64,000 nt of DNA, taken from positions 2,666,001-2,730,000 of the forward strand of contig NZ_CP009428.1 of assembly GCF_000758725.1 (NCBI RefSeq). Reading direction: 5' to 3'. The translations under genes and the position numbers were made by a program. Below the pieces are notes generated by a model. The model ran no database searches. It saw only the letters and a list, made by a program, of their open reading frames with translations, and was not told the DNA's origin. This DNA is from Paenibacillus odorifer (GTDB taxonomy: Bacteria; Bacillota; Bacilli; Paenibacillales; Paenibacillaceae). Shown one piece after another: positions 25,780 through 34,893 of this stretch. Within the stretch, counting starts at the first letter, position 1. The number at the start of each line of letters is the position of its first letter.

Positions 25780-26125
25780 ATTAAACTACTGTTTGTCTGC
25801 AGCCAGAATCGCTGGCGGAGTCTAACTGCGGAGAAGATCTTTCAAGGAATTGATGGTCATGAAGTGAGATCTGCAGGGACTGAAGATCATGCCAGAATCA
25901 AAATTTCTGAAGGGCATTTGGGTTGGGCGGATGTGATTTTTGTTGATGGAGAAGAAACATGTTCGAAGAATTCAAGATAAATTTAGAGGTTGTGTAATTG
26001 GCAAAAAAATAATTTGCCTGAACATAGCTGATGACTATAAGTATATGGATGAAGATTTGATCGGCCTTCTGGAATCCAGTGTATCCGAATATTTTCTGGA
26101 ATGGAGCAACAAAAATGAGAATTAG
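25780..26125 (+). pseudogene. Frameshifted low-molecular-weight phosphatase-like gene
   Basis: Read from an ATT codon at 25780 the frame gives KLLFVCSQNRWRSLTAEKIF, a protein-tyrosine-phosphatase-like N-terminus (C-x5-R style), and continues through GWADVIFV before running to a stop at 25978. The correct continuation MEKKHVRRIQDKF starts in another frame at 25946; a single extra G at 25945 separates them. Removing it gives one frame ending at 26123. No ATG is present; AAGGAAGGTG precedes the ATT. Either a decayed gene or a sequencing error. The rejoined protein would be about 114 residues, normal for this cytoplasmic family. Confidence 0.75.
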
Positions 26126-26627
26126 AACAGAAACTGTGGCAGACTATAATGGAGTATTTCAAGTGAATGTTAAGGCTTTTGGTGATCGGGAAGATGAAGC
26201 GCGGTTGGTCGAAAACATTAGAAATTCGCAGGGGTTTATCCCGGAGCTCTCGATTGTAGCGGAAAAGGATAATGAGATTGTAGGACATCTACTGTTAAGT
26301 AAGGCTGTAGTTCAAGATGGGGAGAAGTTATCTGATGTGATTGCGTTAGCCCCATTAGCTGTTCTGCCGAACGTTCAGAAGCAAGGAATCGGCAAGGCGC
26401 TGATCCAAGAAGGGTTAGAAAGATGTAGAACGCTTGGATATGAGCTTGTTTTTTTGATCGGGCATCCCGAATATTACCCAAGATTCGGATTTCAACCCGC
26501 AGGGCCACATGGGCTCGAGTTGAAGCAGTTTGAGGTACCGGAGAGAGTCTTTATGGTCTGTGAGCTGAAGGAAGGCGTATTGCAGAGGATTAAGGGAGAG
26601 TTGAAATACCCGGAAACCTTTTTTTGA
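26115..26627 (+). CDS. GNAT acetyltransferase (YhbS-like)
   Basis: A 170-residue N-acetyltransferase of the COG3153 type. It starts MRIRTETVADYNGVFQVN, has ALAPLAVLPNVQKQGIGKAL (about residues 76-95) as the acetyl-CoA loop and VFLIGHPEYYPRFGFQPAG, a string specific to this subgroup. It overlaps the 3' end of the damaged phosphatase gene by 11 bp. An upstream in-frame start at 26079 would add residues encoded inside that gene and is not favoured. Substrate unknown. Confidence 0.85.
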   Translation: MRIRTETVADYNGVFQVNVKAFGDREDEARLVENIRNSQGFIPELSIVAEKDNEIVGHLLLSKAVVQDGEKLSDVIALAPLAVLPNVQKQGIGKALIQEGLERCRTLGYELVFLIGHPEYYPRFGFQPAGPHGLELKQFEVPERVFMVCELKEGVLQRIKGELKYPETFF

Positions 26628-26696
26628 ATTACTTCTTATATGTTCTTGTGAATCATGTTTGGCTGTGAACCAGTCGACATGATTTTTTATAGGTAA

Positions 26697-26758
26697 TTGA
26701 CAAACATATAGAAGGTAACTATACTAAAGATAGTTAATTTGTAACTATAACAGTTACA
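26697..26758 (+). promoter_or_regulatory. SigA promoter with two Rrf2-type operators (VOC gene)
   Basis: Consensus TTGACA (26697) and TATACT (26720) with 17-nt spacing. Operator 1 is TAACTAT-N7-ATAGTTA (26716-26736), covering the -10. Operator 2 is TGTAACTATAACAGTTACA (26740-26758), a near-perfect 19-bp palindrome matching the site upstream of the Rrf2 gene. Confidence 0.8.
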
Positions 26759-26780
26759 GCGCGATTAGGAGGAATTTATA

Positions 26781-27647
26781 ATGAAGACTAAAACAATACT
26801 TCAACCAGACACTCAGATCGGTCTGGTGCAGATTAGAGTAAGCAATTTGGAGCGTTCGCTCACCTTTTATCAGAATGTTGTGGGATTAAGCGTTTTACGG
26901 CAGACTGGCCGCGAAGTTGAAATGACCGCTGACGGTCAGAATGTGTTATTGATTTTGCGGGAGATTGAAAATGCGCGGGTGATCCGTCCTAATTCTGTGG
27001 CTGGGTTGTATCATTTTGCTATCCTTGTTCCAGATCGTCCCAGCCTTGGATTGGTTGTGCGTAATTTGATCTCTTCGGGGATTGAGGTGGGGCAGGGCGA
27101 TCATCTGGTCAGTGAAGCACTGTATATTCAGGACCCAGACAATAATGGGATTGAAATTTATCGAGATCGACCTAAGAGTGAATGGAAATATGATGCGGAA
27201 GGGCATGTAATGATGTCCACTGATCCAGTGGATGTAGATGGACTACTGGCAGCTTCTGAAGGTTTATCATGGAACGGGCTGCCAGCAGGAACAGTGATAG
27301 GGCATGTACACTTTCATGTGGGGAATTTAAATAAGGCGAAAGCCTTCTACGTCGATTTGCTTGGTTTTGAACTAACAGCCAATTATGGAAGTGCTGCTAT
27401 GTTTATCTCTGCTGGTGGCTATCATCACCATATCGGGCTGAATGTTTGGGCCGGACAGGGCGCACCTGCGGCTCCAGCTGATACTGTAGGGATTGATTAT
27501 TTTACCTTAATTCTTGCGAATGAAGAGGAACGTAACGCTGTGGTGGAGCGAGTTCGGCAGGCTGGTTACGCAGTTACAGAAGTGAATGGAAATCCTACAT
27601 TCCAAGATCCATGGAACATTGGAATCAGACTTGTTTTAGAAAGATAA
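26781..27647 (+). CDS. Two-domain VOC (glyoxalase/CatE-like ring-cleavage dioxygenase) protein
   Basis: A 288-residue protein with two vicinal-oxygen-chelate domains: LVQIRVSNLERSLTFYQNVVG (residues about 14-33 in part) and VIGHVHFHVGNLNKAKAFY (about residue 171). HHHIGLNVW and the MMSTDPVDVDGLL segment match CatE/YfiE catechol-2,3-dioxygenase relatives. The first domain has Gln where a metal His is usual. It may cleave or detoxify catechols or quinones. Two strong operators shared with the Rrf2 gene suggest induction by electrophiles such as quinones. Confidence 0.88.
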   Translation: MKTKTILQPDTQIGLVQIRVSNLERSLTFYQNVVGLSVLRQTGREVEMTADGQNVLLILREIENARVIRPNSVAGLYHFAILVPDRPSLGLVVRNLISSGIEVGQGDHLVSEALYIQDPDNNGIEIYRDRPKSEWKYDAEGHVMMSTDPVDVDGLLAASEGLSWNGLPAGTVIGHVHFHVGNLNKAKAFYVDLLGFELTANYGSAAMFISAGGYHHHIGLNVWAGQGAPAAPADTVGIDYFTLILANEEERNAVVERVRQAGYAVTEVNGNPTFQDPWNIGIRLVLER

Positions 27648-27711
27648 ATCTATATCCATTTTCGTCCATTTATTTTATAATATTGGAAATAGGTGGGCGG
27701 AAGGGTGAAGT

Positions 27712-28608
27712 TTGTTGGAAGCATTCAAAATGGCGTATATAATTCTCTGTCATAAAAATCCGGAGCAGATCAATATGCTAATCGATAGTTTAACTAACGA
27801 GTCCGTAGAGTTTTTCCTGCATGTCGATCAGAAAAGTAATATTGAGGCTGATATTATTCATCGTAACGATATTCATTTTGTGGAAAAGCCTATTGATGTG
27901 CAGTGGGGGCATTACAGCCAGATTGAATGCATTTTGAAGTGCTTTTCGCTGATCAAAGAACATGGGGATTTCAATTATATTCACATCTTAAGCGGTCAGG
28001 ATCTGCCTCTAGCTTCAAATGAAGTGATTCTAGATTTCTTTAAGATGAATGAGGGTAAGGAATTTGTGAAGTATTTGCAGCTGCCTAATGCAGCGGAAAC
28101 TTGGGGATGTTACGAGCGGGTCTCAGTTTATTATCCTAGGTTCCTCATCTCAAGGACCCGGCGTATGACAGCGATCAGAATGAGGTACATTAAACTAATT
28201 ATGAGCGTTCCGTTTCTGCAAAGAAAATTAGGTGCTTTGCCGAAAGGTTTATATAAAGGCTCGAACTGGATGTCAATTACAGGTGAATGTATGGAATACA
28301 TCTTGGATTTTACAAAAAGCTCTCCGGAATACGTCAGATTTTTTAGGAACACTTTATGTGGAGATGAAATCTTTTTCCATACGATAATTTTGAATAGCGT
28401 TTATAAGATGCATGTACTGAATGAAATTAAGCGGTATACAGATTGGGAAACAGGACCGGATTATCCTAGAACACTAACGATAGAAGACTATGATCGGATC
28501 ACTCAACGGGGCACGGAATGCTTTTGGGGGAGAAAATTTGATCTCGATATCGATAGAACCATCGTTCAGGAGCTTCTTGATATAAATACTAAAGCGAAAA
28601 CATCGTAA
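27712..28608 (+). CDS. Family 14 glycosyltransferase (core-2/I-branching-like)
   Basis: A 298-residue GT14-like enzyme (Branch domain). Motifs are MAYIILCHKNPEQINML, FLHVDQKS (about residue 37), HYSQIECILKCF, YIHILSGQDLPLAS (about residue 90), GSNWMSI (about residue 184) and GDEIFFHT (about residue 220), all characteristic of bacterial core-2/I-branching homologues, which transfer a sugar to cell-surface glycans. The start is TTG 27712 or 27715 behind AAGGGTGA; ATG 27730 would shorten it by 6 residues. Confidence 0.88.
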   Translation: MLEAFKMAYIILCHKNPEQINMLIDSLTNESVEFFLHVDQKSNIEADIIHRNDIHFVEKPIDVQWGHYSQIECILKCFSLIKEHGDFNYIHILSGQDLPLASNEVILDFFKMNEGKEFVKYLQLPNAAETWGCYERVSVYYPRFLISRTRRMTAIRMRYIKLIMSVPFLQRKLGALPKGLYKGSNWMSITGECMEYILDFTKSSPEYVRFFRNTLCGDEIFFHTIILNSVYKMHVLNEIKRYTDWETGPDYPRTLTIEDYDRITQRGTECFWGRKFDLDIDRTIVQELLDINTKAKTS

Positions 28609-28626
28609 ACTCAGGAGGACAATCAT

Positions 28627-29262
28627 ATGAAAATCGCAGTTGTTGGAGCAAGTGGAAAAGCTGGAAGTCGAATTACGCAGGAAGCGTTGGATAGAGGTCA
28701 TGAAGTTACAGCGATTGTACGGGATGCATCTAAAGTAACAAATAGGAAAGCGAATGTCATCGAAAAGGATGTATTTGCGCTTACCACTGAAGATTTGCAG
28801 GGGTTCGACGTGGTTGTGAATGCTTTTGGTGCGCCGTTTGGACAAGAACATCTGCATGTGGATGCCGGGAATGTGCTTATTGAAGCTTTGAAGGCTTCAC
28901 CCGATACAAGATTGATTGTAGTTGGCGGTGCAGGAAGTCTTTATGTAGATGAAGCCAAAACGCTTAAAGTAGCGGATACGAATGACTTTCCTGACTTTAT
29001 TAAGCCAACAGCGACGAATCAAGCTAAGAATTTGGAGATACTACAAGGAACAGATTCACTCTCTTGGACCTTTGTTAGTCCATCTGCTAATTTTGCCATT
29101 GGCACAAGAACGGGCTCTTATGTAAAAGGTAAGGATAATCTTCTGGTGAACTCCAAAGGTGAGAGTTATGTCAGCTACGAAGACTATGCCGTTGCTATTG
29201 TTGATGAAATCGAACAGCCGCAGCATATTCGTGAACGGTTTACGGTGGGTTCAGAGTCTTAA
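28627..29262 (+). CDS. NAD(P)H-binding atypical SDR, YwnB-like
   Basis: A 211-residue NAD(P)-binding protein. VVGASGKAGSRITQEALDRG is the nucleotide-binding motif, followed by VVNAFGAP and the VGGAGSLYVD strand typical of YwnB/HSCARG-like reductases. Usual role is quinone or electrophile reduction or redox sensing. In Bacillus subtilis ywnB neighbours the Rrf2 gene ywnA; here a YwnA-like regulator is 7 kb upstream, hinting at a linked stress response. Confidence 0.88.
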   Translation: MKIAVVGASGKAGSRITQEALDRGHEVTAIVRDASKVTNRKANVIEKDVFALTTEDLQGFDVVVNAFGAPFGQEHLHVDAGNVLIEALKASPDTRLIVVGGAGSLYVDEAKTLKVADTNDFPDFIKPTATNQAKNLEILQGTDSLSWTFVSPSANFAIGTRTGSYVKGKDNLLVNSKGESYVSYEDYAVAIVDEIEQPQHIRERFTVGSES

Positions 29263-29296
29263 GTGATAATTAAGAATAGCGATCATATATGAAAAA

Positions 29297-29333
29297 AGAA
29301 GACAGAGCCGGATTTCAGGCTCTGTCTTCTTTT
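29297..29333. terminator. Bidirectional terminator between convergent genes
   Basis: A 13-bp perfect stem AGAAGACAGAGCC/GGCTCTGTCTTCT with A-rich 5' and T-rich 3' flanks, usable from both sides. Confidence 0.85.
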
Positions 29334-29339
29334 GTACAA

Positions 29340-30101
29340 TTACAGCTTTCCTTTTCCTTCTGCTAGTTCAGCAATACGTCTGTTTGCATCTCCGCGGTAG
29401 CGTCCGCCGTGATAACAAATGACCGTATCGATCTCATACTCAGAGAACTTGGTCAGAGAGGACAAAGCCAGCTCCATGTCAGGTGTGGCGGAAGGAGTGG
29501 GACCCTGTAGCTCGCCATTCTGAACGGTCAAGGCATCGGCAGCAATAAGTGTACGGCTATCATGATGGTAAAGACTGAGATGCCCAGGGCTATGGCCTGG
29601 GGTATGGATCACCGTAATTCCACCGGCAAAAGGTAACTTTTCTCCATCCACAAGTGTTTGATCCACTTTTCCTTTAGGAGGATGGGCTAATACAGAGAGG
29701 AAGGCACGCCGCCACTCCTCAGGTACATGAGCTGGGATCATAGCCGCTGCCACCGCTAATGCTTCGGGAGTGTGCTTAAGGAGCATTCGCTCTCCTTGAA
29801 TATAGGGCTGCTCAATTTCATGAGCCAGAACAGTAAGCTCTAGATCTTCTTCAGCCAATAGGGCAGGGAGGCAACCAATATGGTCTAAATCCTGATGCGT
29901 GATAATAAGGGTGCGGAGCTTCTGCCAAGGCACATCCGCTTCTTTTAGAGCCTCTTTGAAATTAGAGAGTAGACCCGGGAATCCGGTATCGACGAGTACG
30001 GCGGCATGTCCATCCCAGAGTAGCGTGGGGTAAATCGTGTCTTTTCCACCCATAACCTGCGCTGTAATCTCGAGCATTTCTATTCCTTGAGCAATGTACA
30101 T
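29340..30101 (-). CDS. MBL-fold metallo-hydrolase
   Basis: A 253-residue metallo-beta-lactamase-fold protein. The metal motif is ITHQDLDHIGCLP (HxxxDH with Gln variation, about residue 68), then HTPGHSPGHLSLY (about residue 166), AADAL and CYHGGRY (about residue 228), supplying the remaining ligands. Probably a general thioesterase or lactonase/glyoxalase II-like hydrolase. GGAGGG stands 7 nt before the ATG. It is convergent with the YwnB-like gene. Confidence 0.88.
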   Translation of the reverse strand: MYIAQGIEMLEITAQVMGGKDTIYPTLLWDGHAAVLVDTGFPGLLSNFKEALKEADVPWQKLRTLIITHQDLDHIGCLPALLAEEDLELTVLAHEIEQPYIQGERMLLKHTPEALAVAAAMIPAHVPEEWRRAFLSVLAHPPKGKVDQTLVDGEKLPFAGGITVIHTPGHSPGHLSLYHHDSRTLIAADALTVQNGELQGPTPSATPDMELALSSLTKFSEYEIDTVICYHGGRYRGDANRRIAELAEGKGKL

Positions 30102-30351
30102 AATATCCCTCCGTGATTGATAATAAGAGCGACGCCGTGAGGCTAATGCATATATTACTCAAAACTAGAAACGAACACAATAGGTAAACATTTTATTATA
30201 ACACAAATAAATATTTATGTCAATATATATCTGATGGAATTTTTGTGGAATTTGTAGGGGGTTTTATTATTGAGAATCTTTTGCTAGATTTTGCCCTTGC
30301 CTAAAGCTTTGCGATATAATAATCAAATAAAAAAAAGGGAGTTGATGTGGT

Positions 30352-32370
30352 TTGGAGACATTTCTAGTTGTACTCGTCCTACTTGGGCTTATCGCAATAT
30401 CCAACATCATAAACCGATTCATTCCCTTCGTGCCGATACCCTTAATACAAATTGGCTTGGGTGTAGTGGTCGTACTATTGCCTTTGGGAATACATATGTC
30501 ACTGGAGCCAGAGTTGTTTTTCGTGTTATTTATTGCGCCGCTTTTGTTCAATGACGGAAAGCGAACACCAAGAAATGAGTTATGGAACCTGCGTGCTCCA
30601 ATCTTAATGCTGGCACTAGGCTTGGTATTTGCTACAGTGCTTATCGCTGGATATTCCATTAACTGGATGATCCCCACCATTCCACTCGCAGCTGCTTTTG
30701 CGCTGGCAGCGATCTTATCGCCGACAGATGCTGTGGCGGTAAGCGCAATCGCTGGGAGAGTACATCTTCCCAAGAGTATTCATCGTATTCTAGAGGGTGA
30801 ATCATTGATGAATGATGCCTCTGGTCTTGTTGCGTTTAACTTCGCTATTGCAGCAGCTGTTACAGGCATATTTTCTTTGCCGAAAGCCTCTATTAGCTTT
30901 GTGATTATTGCTCTAGGTGGACTAATTGTCGGAGCAATACTCGCGTTCCTCCTGATTCGGTTCAGCGTATTTATTCGCAGACTGGGGATGGAGGACATCA
31001 CAGTGCATGTGCTGCTGCAAATCCTGACTCCTTTCATTGTGTATCTGATTAGTGAAGAAATAGGGGTATCCGGTATTTTAGCTGTGGTTGCAGCAGGCAT
31101 AATTCATGCTGTCGAGAAGGACCGTGCAGTTTCGCCACAGTATAAGCTACAGCTGGTGTCCGCCAGCACATGGTCTGTGCTGCTCTACATCTTGAATGGC
31201 TTGGTCTTCCTTATTCTCGGGTTGTCGATTCCAGATGTTATTGAAGTGATCTACCGGGATACAGCTGTGGACAATCTTATGGTGATTGGTTATGTATTAG
31301 CGATAACGTTGCTGCTTTTTGTGCTGCGTTTTATATGGGTGTATGTGTTCTCCCTGGCTGGCGCCGGCCTGCAAAAAATGGAAAAGTCGTCTATTAAGTC
31401 TATGCTAATCCTGACAATTTCAGGAGTGCGAGGCGCGGTTACTTTAGCCGGTGCCTTCTCGATTCCTTTTGTGTTAGGGGATGGCTCACCTTTTCCTGAA
31501 CGTGATCTAATTATCTTTATCGCTGCGGGTGTGATTCTGATGTCACTGCTGATCGCTAGTATCTTTTTACCAATTCTCGCAGGTAAAGAAGAGCCGGTTG
31601 CTGAACCGGGTGATACTGAGGTTGAGCAGGCGGCCAAATCTAAGGTTGTTGCCGCCGGGATAACCTTGCTTCAAAGTATGATGACAGAAGAGAGCAAGGA
31701 ATCTGCATTGCCAGCTTTGAGTGAGTTTAAAGAAAAAGTTTATAGTCTTAACCGCGAAGATCAGGCGAATGACCCCGCATTGGAGAACTTCCGCCGACTT
31801 GGGGTTGAAGCAAGGATTGTGGGTCTGCATGCCGAACGCAAAGAGCTGAGCCAATTGCTGGCCAACAATGAGATTCCTGCCTCAGTGGCGCTGAAGATGG
31901 AAGAATTCTTGGATCATAGTGAAGTCTTTCTAGCCAGAAGTCTAAACTCTCAGATCAGAATCTCCATTACAGAGATTAGACGGCTGTTTGCGGGGATGTT
32001 CTCTGGCCAGAATGAAGGGGAAGCTAGTCAACTGATGCTGCAACAGGCTGAGTGTGCCAGAAAAGCTAAGATCTCTATGTCCCATGCAGCGATTGCTGCT
32101 ATTAATGCAAGTAAGAATGAGAACAACCGTAAAGCAGCTGAGAAGGTCGCAGACAGTTACGAGAAGCTGATCTCACGCCTCCAGCAGGGACAAGGCTGGA
32201 CTAAAGATGGTCTTGTTGATGATCAAAAGCTTGAATTGAAACTGAAAGCTATTCAGGAGCAACGGGATAAGGTCCAGCAAATGTACCAGGATGGAACCAT
32301 TAACCGCAAGCTAGCCGGTAAATTACGCAAGTTCGTCGATCATTTGGAAACATCCATTTGGGAGGATTAG
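30352..32370 (+). CDS. Na+/H+ antiporter, CPA1 family (NhaG/YvgP-like)
   Basis: A 672-residue monovalent cation/proton antiporter. About twelve hydrophobic segments occupy residues 1-410, including ALAAILSPTDAVAVSAIAG (about residue 120, with the conserved PTDAVA) and LEGESLMNDASGLVAF, in which the ND pair is the likely ion site. The last 250 residues are hydrophilic and helical and would be cytoplasmic and regulatory. Start is TTG behind AAAAAAGGGAG. It would export Na+ and maintain pH. An in-frame stop lies just upstream, fixing the start. Confidence 0.92.
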   Translation: METFLVVLVLLGLIAISNIINRFIPFVPIPLIQIGLGVVVVLLPLGIHMSLEPELFFVLFIAPLLFNDGKRTPRNELWNLRAPILMLALGLVFATVLIAGYSINWMIPTIPLAAAFALAAILSPTDAVAVSAIAGRVHLPKSIHRILEGESLMNDASGLVAFNFAIAAAVTGIFSLPKASISFVIIALGGLIVGAILAFLLIRFSVFIRRLGMEDITVHVLLQILTPFIVYLISEEIGVSGILAVVAAGIIHAVEKDRAVSPQYKLQLVSASTWSVLLYILNGLVFLILGLSIPDVIEVIYRDTAVDNLMVIGYVLAITLLLFVLRFIWVYVFSLAGAGLQKMEKSSIKSMLILTISGVRGAVTLAGAFSIPFVLGDGSPFPERDLIIFIAAGVILMSLLIASIFLPILAGKEEPVAEPGDTEVEQAAKSKVVAAGITLLQSMMTEESKESALPALSEFKEKVYSLNREDQANDPALENFRRLGVEARIVGLHAERKELSQLLANNEIPASVALKMEEFLDHSEVFLARSLNSQIRISITEIRRLFAGMFSGQNEGEASQLMLQQAECARKAKISMSHAAIAAINASKNENNRKAAEKVADSYEKLISRLQQGQGWTKDGLVDDQKLELKLKAIQEQRDKVQQMYQDGTINRKLAGKLRKFVDHLETSIWED

Positions 32371-32372
32371 CT

Positions 32373-32903
32373 GTGTTGAACAAAGTAATGGGAGAAAGTT
32401 TGTTATTCACTGAAATTCGCGAAGAGCATCTGTCGGATGTACTCGATATTTATAACTATTACGTGCTGAACACTACGGTTTCTTTTCATACCGAGCCTTT
32501 AAGTTTGGACGAAATGCGGCAATCAGTGATGAATGATGATCCGCGGTTCAAATCATACGTTATATTATCCTGGGACAATGTTATTCAGGGCTATGTTCTG
32601 ATTGCTAGACATAAAAGTAAGCCGGCTTATGATAGCTCTGGGGAGATTAGTGTGTATTTGAAACCGGCTTGTGTGGGTAAAAGAATAGGACAGCATGCCT
32701 TACGCTTTATTGAAGAGAGAGCTGCCGAACTGGATTTCCATGTGTTAGTAGCTACCGTTTGCGCAGAGAATGAACGCAGTCGCCAGCTTTTCTCAAAGAA
32801 TGGATATGAACAATGCGCCTACTTCAAGGAGATTGGCTGTAAATTTGGTCGAAGACTGGATATCGCCAGCTATCAGAAAATCTTAGGGGGAACTCAAATA
32901 TGA
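32373..32903 (+). CDS. GNAT acetyltransferase, phosphinothricin-acetyltransferase-like
   Basis: A 176-residue acetyltransferase. IREEHLSDVLDIYNYYVLNT, FHTEPLSLDEM and SGEISVYLKPACVGKRIGQHAL (about residues 90-110 in part) match the Pat/MnaT/YncA group, which acetylates methionine sulfoximine, phosphinothricin or related amines. Start is GTG 32373 with GGAGG 7 nt upstream. It follows the antiporter stop directly and overlaps the next gene by 4 bp, so the three genes form an operon. Confidence 0.85.
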   Translation: MLNKVMGESLLFTEIREEHLSDVLDIYNYYVLNTTVSFHTEPLSLDEMRQSVMNDDPRFKSYVILSWDNVIQGYVLIARHKSKPAYDSSGEISVYLKPACVGKRIGQHALRFIEERAAELDFHVLVATVCAENERSRQLFSKNGYEQCAYFKEIGCKFGRRLDIASYQKILGGTQI

Positions 32904-33361
32904 AACTTGCGGAAGCATTAGTGAACCGAAGTGATCTTACTCGTAAAATCGCGCAGCTAAAGCAGCGGCTCGATCGGGTCGTTAAGGTGCAGGAAGGGGA
33001 AGAACCGGCAGAACAGCCGGAGGCTCTTTTGCGTGAGCTGGAAATAGCTGTTAACGAGCAGACGATTTTGATTCGAGCAATTAATCGAACGAATTCATCT
33101 GTGGCCTTCAATGAGAAGTGGAGTATTGCCGATGCCCTAGCCGAACGGGATAAAATGCTTCAGCTGCGGAAGCTTTTTAGCGATTTGCTTGAGCAAGCAT
33201 CGATCACTCAGGATCGGTACAGCCGCTCTGAGGTTCGTTTCCAGAGAACGGTGGATGTCGCCCAGATTCAGAAGCAGATTGATGAGCTGTCTAAGTCTTA
33301 TCGGGAGTTGGATTTTAAAATTCAGGAGAAAAACTGGACGGTAGACTTACTTACACCGTAA
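32900..33361 (+). CDS. DIP1984 family protein (septicolysin-like)
   Basis: A 153-residue, strongly helical, charged protein beginning MKLAEALVNRSDLTRKIAQL and containing INRTNSSVAF (about residue 63) and ALAERDKMLQLRKLF. This matches the DIP1984/septicolysin-like family of unknown function, usually 150-160 residues, probably forming coiled coils. The septicolysin name is historical and does not prove toxin activity. No signal peptide. It ends the antiporter operon. Confidence 0.85.
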   Translation: MKLAEALVNRSDLTRKIAQLKQRLDRVVKVQEGEEPAEQPEALLRELEIAVNEQTILIRAINRTNSSVAFNEKWSIADALAERDKMLQLRKLFSDLLEQASITQDRYSRSEVRFQRTVDVAQIQKQIDELSKSYRELDFKIQEKNWTVDLLTP

Positions 33362-33889
33362 TAAGCTAAGCTTTATCACAGCAGAAGGTAACTGATCTTC
33401 ATAAAGGCGAGCGCAACCCGCCAACAGGGAAAGTTGGACAAATTGACAGATGCCGGGCCAAATCTGACCAAATCATAACTTAGCCCCGTACTGTAACAAC
33501 TGTAAAGAGTACCTATTAATGTAACTACCAAGCGCTGATTTATGTAAGAACGGTGAGGGCGGGGACGGGGATATTTTTGCTGTGATTAGGCTTTTACATA
33601 ACATGAAGTGGCTCTATTAGGATAGGTATATTCGTCATACATAATGTGAAATAATGTCGAATAAAGTTGAAAAAAGATGAATAAAATTTGCATTATCGTC
33701 CTGTTTTGCCTATCTTATCGCTCGTTATCTTGTATAATTTACGAATACGTACGAGGACTTCCTAAACCGCTGGTCTATTCGTATGTTGATTGTACAGGAT
33801 GAGAGAGTGATTCATTGGCCGAGAAGGTTTAGTGGCCCTTGTCTCTTCAAACATTCTACTATTCCTTTCATGAAAGAGAGAAGTGACAA
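33362..33889 (+). other. 528-bp intergenic region upstream of degV-like gene
   Basis: No convincing coding frame. TATAAT at about 33734-33739 (context CTTGTATAATTTACG) looks like a -10 element but no good -35 is at 17 nt. The leader beyond it contains a CTAAACC/GGTTTAG inverted repeat (about 33762-33831), which could form an RNA stem. The first part has G-rich stretches (GGGCGGGGACGGGG). I recognise no known riboswitch class. Confidence 0.4.
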
Positions 33890-34780
33890 GTGACCATGAA
33901 ATCAATTGCCTGGGTAACCGACAGTACATGTACAATCGATCCTGAGTTCGCCAAGAACAACCATGTGTATATTGTTCCTTTACGTCTGATTATTAACAAC
34001 GAGTGTTATAAAGAAAATATAGATATTACGATCGATGAGTTCTATGAGAAAATGCGTCAGCATGATCAAGTAGGCAGCTCACAGCCGCCAATCGGTGAGT
34101 TTATCGAGTTATACGAACGGTTGAAGGAAGAATATGATGAGATTATTGCTGTGCATCTTTCGACAGGGCTTAGCGGAACATACAATGCTTCCATGCAAGG
34201 TGCTGAAATAGCGGAAGCTAATGTCATTGGAATTGATTCTAAGGTTGGCGCTTATCCGATACGGGAAATGATCACGCGAGGTATTCATTGGCACAAGATG
34301 GGCTTTACTGGCCTAGAGATTAAAGAAAAGATAGAGAATATCATTCAAAATATGTCCTTCTACTTAATTCCTGCAAGCTTGTCCCAGCTTCACCGTAGTG
34401 GGCGTGTTTCTGGTACACAAGTAGTGCTTAGTCAATTATTGCGGATAAATTTGCTGCTGCGTTTTGACGAGGGGAAGGTCATTGTTGTGGAAAAAATCCG
34501 TACGATGAAGAAGACGAAGCAGGCGCTGTTAGATATCTTTAAACAGGATGCTGGACTTGTTAGCGATGTGTGCATCATGCATTCCAATAATTTAGAAATG
34601 GCGCTGAAGCTAGAAGAAGACATCAAAGAGATGGCACCTGATTTACGTACGGAGATTATGACTTACATTCCTGCCGTGGCTGTTCATGCGGGTGAGGGTA
34701 CCGTAGGACTTTCTTGGATTAAAAATAACCGGATCAATAGTATTGATTCGGAGGTCGAACCTGTAGCAGTACTTGTGTAG
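33890..34780 (+). CDS. DegV family fatty-acid-binding protein (FakB-like)
   Basis: A 296-residue DegV protein. AWVTDSTCTIDPEF (residue 6 on) and SSQPPIGEFIELYERL (about residue 63), HLSTGLSGTYNASMQGA (about residue 88) and IPASLSQLHRSGRVSG (about residue 162) are the fatty-acid-binding signatures; HAGEGTVGLSW closes the fold. FakB proteins present fatty acids to the FakA kinase for phospholipid synthesis. GTG at 33890 has GAGAG at 9 nt; ATG at 33896 is a possible alternative. Confidence 0.93.
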   Translation: MTMKSIAWVTDSTCTIDPEFAKNNHVYIVPLRLIINNECYKENIDITIDEFYEKMRQHDQVGSSQPPIGEFIELYERLKEEYDEIIAVHLSTGLSGTYNASMQGAEIAEANVIGIDSKVGAYPIREMITRGIHWHKMGFTGLEIKEKIENIIQNMSFYLIPASLSQLHRSGRVSGTQVVLSQLLRINLLLRFDEGKVIVVEKIRTMKKTKQALLDIFKQDAGLVSDVCIMHSNNLEMALKLEEDIKEMAPDLRTEIMTYIPAVAVHAGEGTVGLSWIKNNRINSIDSEVEPVAVLV

Positions 34781-34794
34781 ATAGGACAGTAAAC

Positions 34795-34860
34795 AAAGAA
34801 ATCGCTTCTTGGAAGAGGGACGGATGATCCTCATTATACCAAGAGACGATTTCTTTTTTT
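34795..34860 (+). terminator. Terminator after degV-like gene
   Basis: AAAGAAATCG pairs with CGATTTCTTT, with an inner CTTGG/CCAAG stem, followed by a T run. Confidence 0.8.
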
Positions 34861-34893
34861 TGAATCTATGAGATGACGTTGGTTGTATGAAGA

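Noticed and set aside
33362..33889. Known riboswitch or T-box before the degV-like gene
   Set aside because: No specifier, T-box sequence or aptamer core could be recognised; only a weak inverted repeat.
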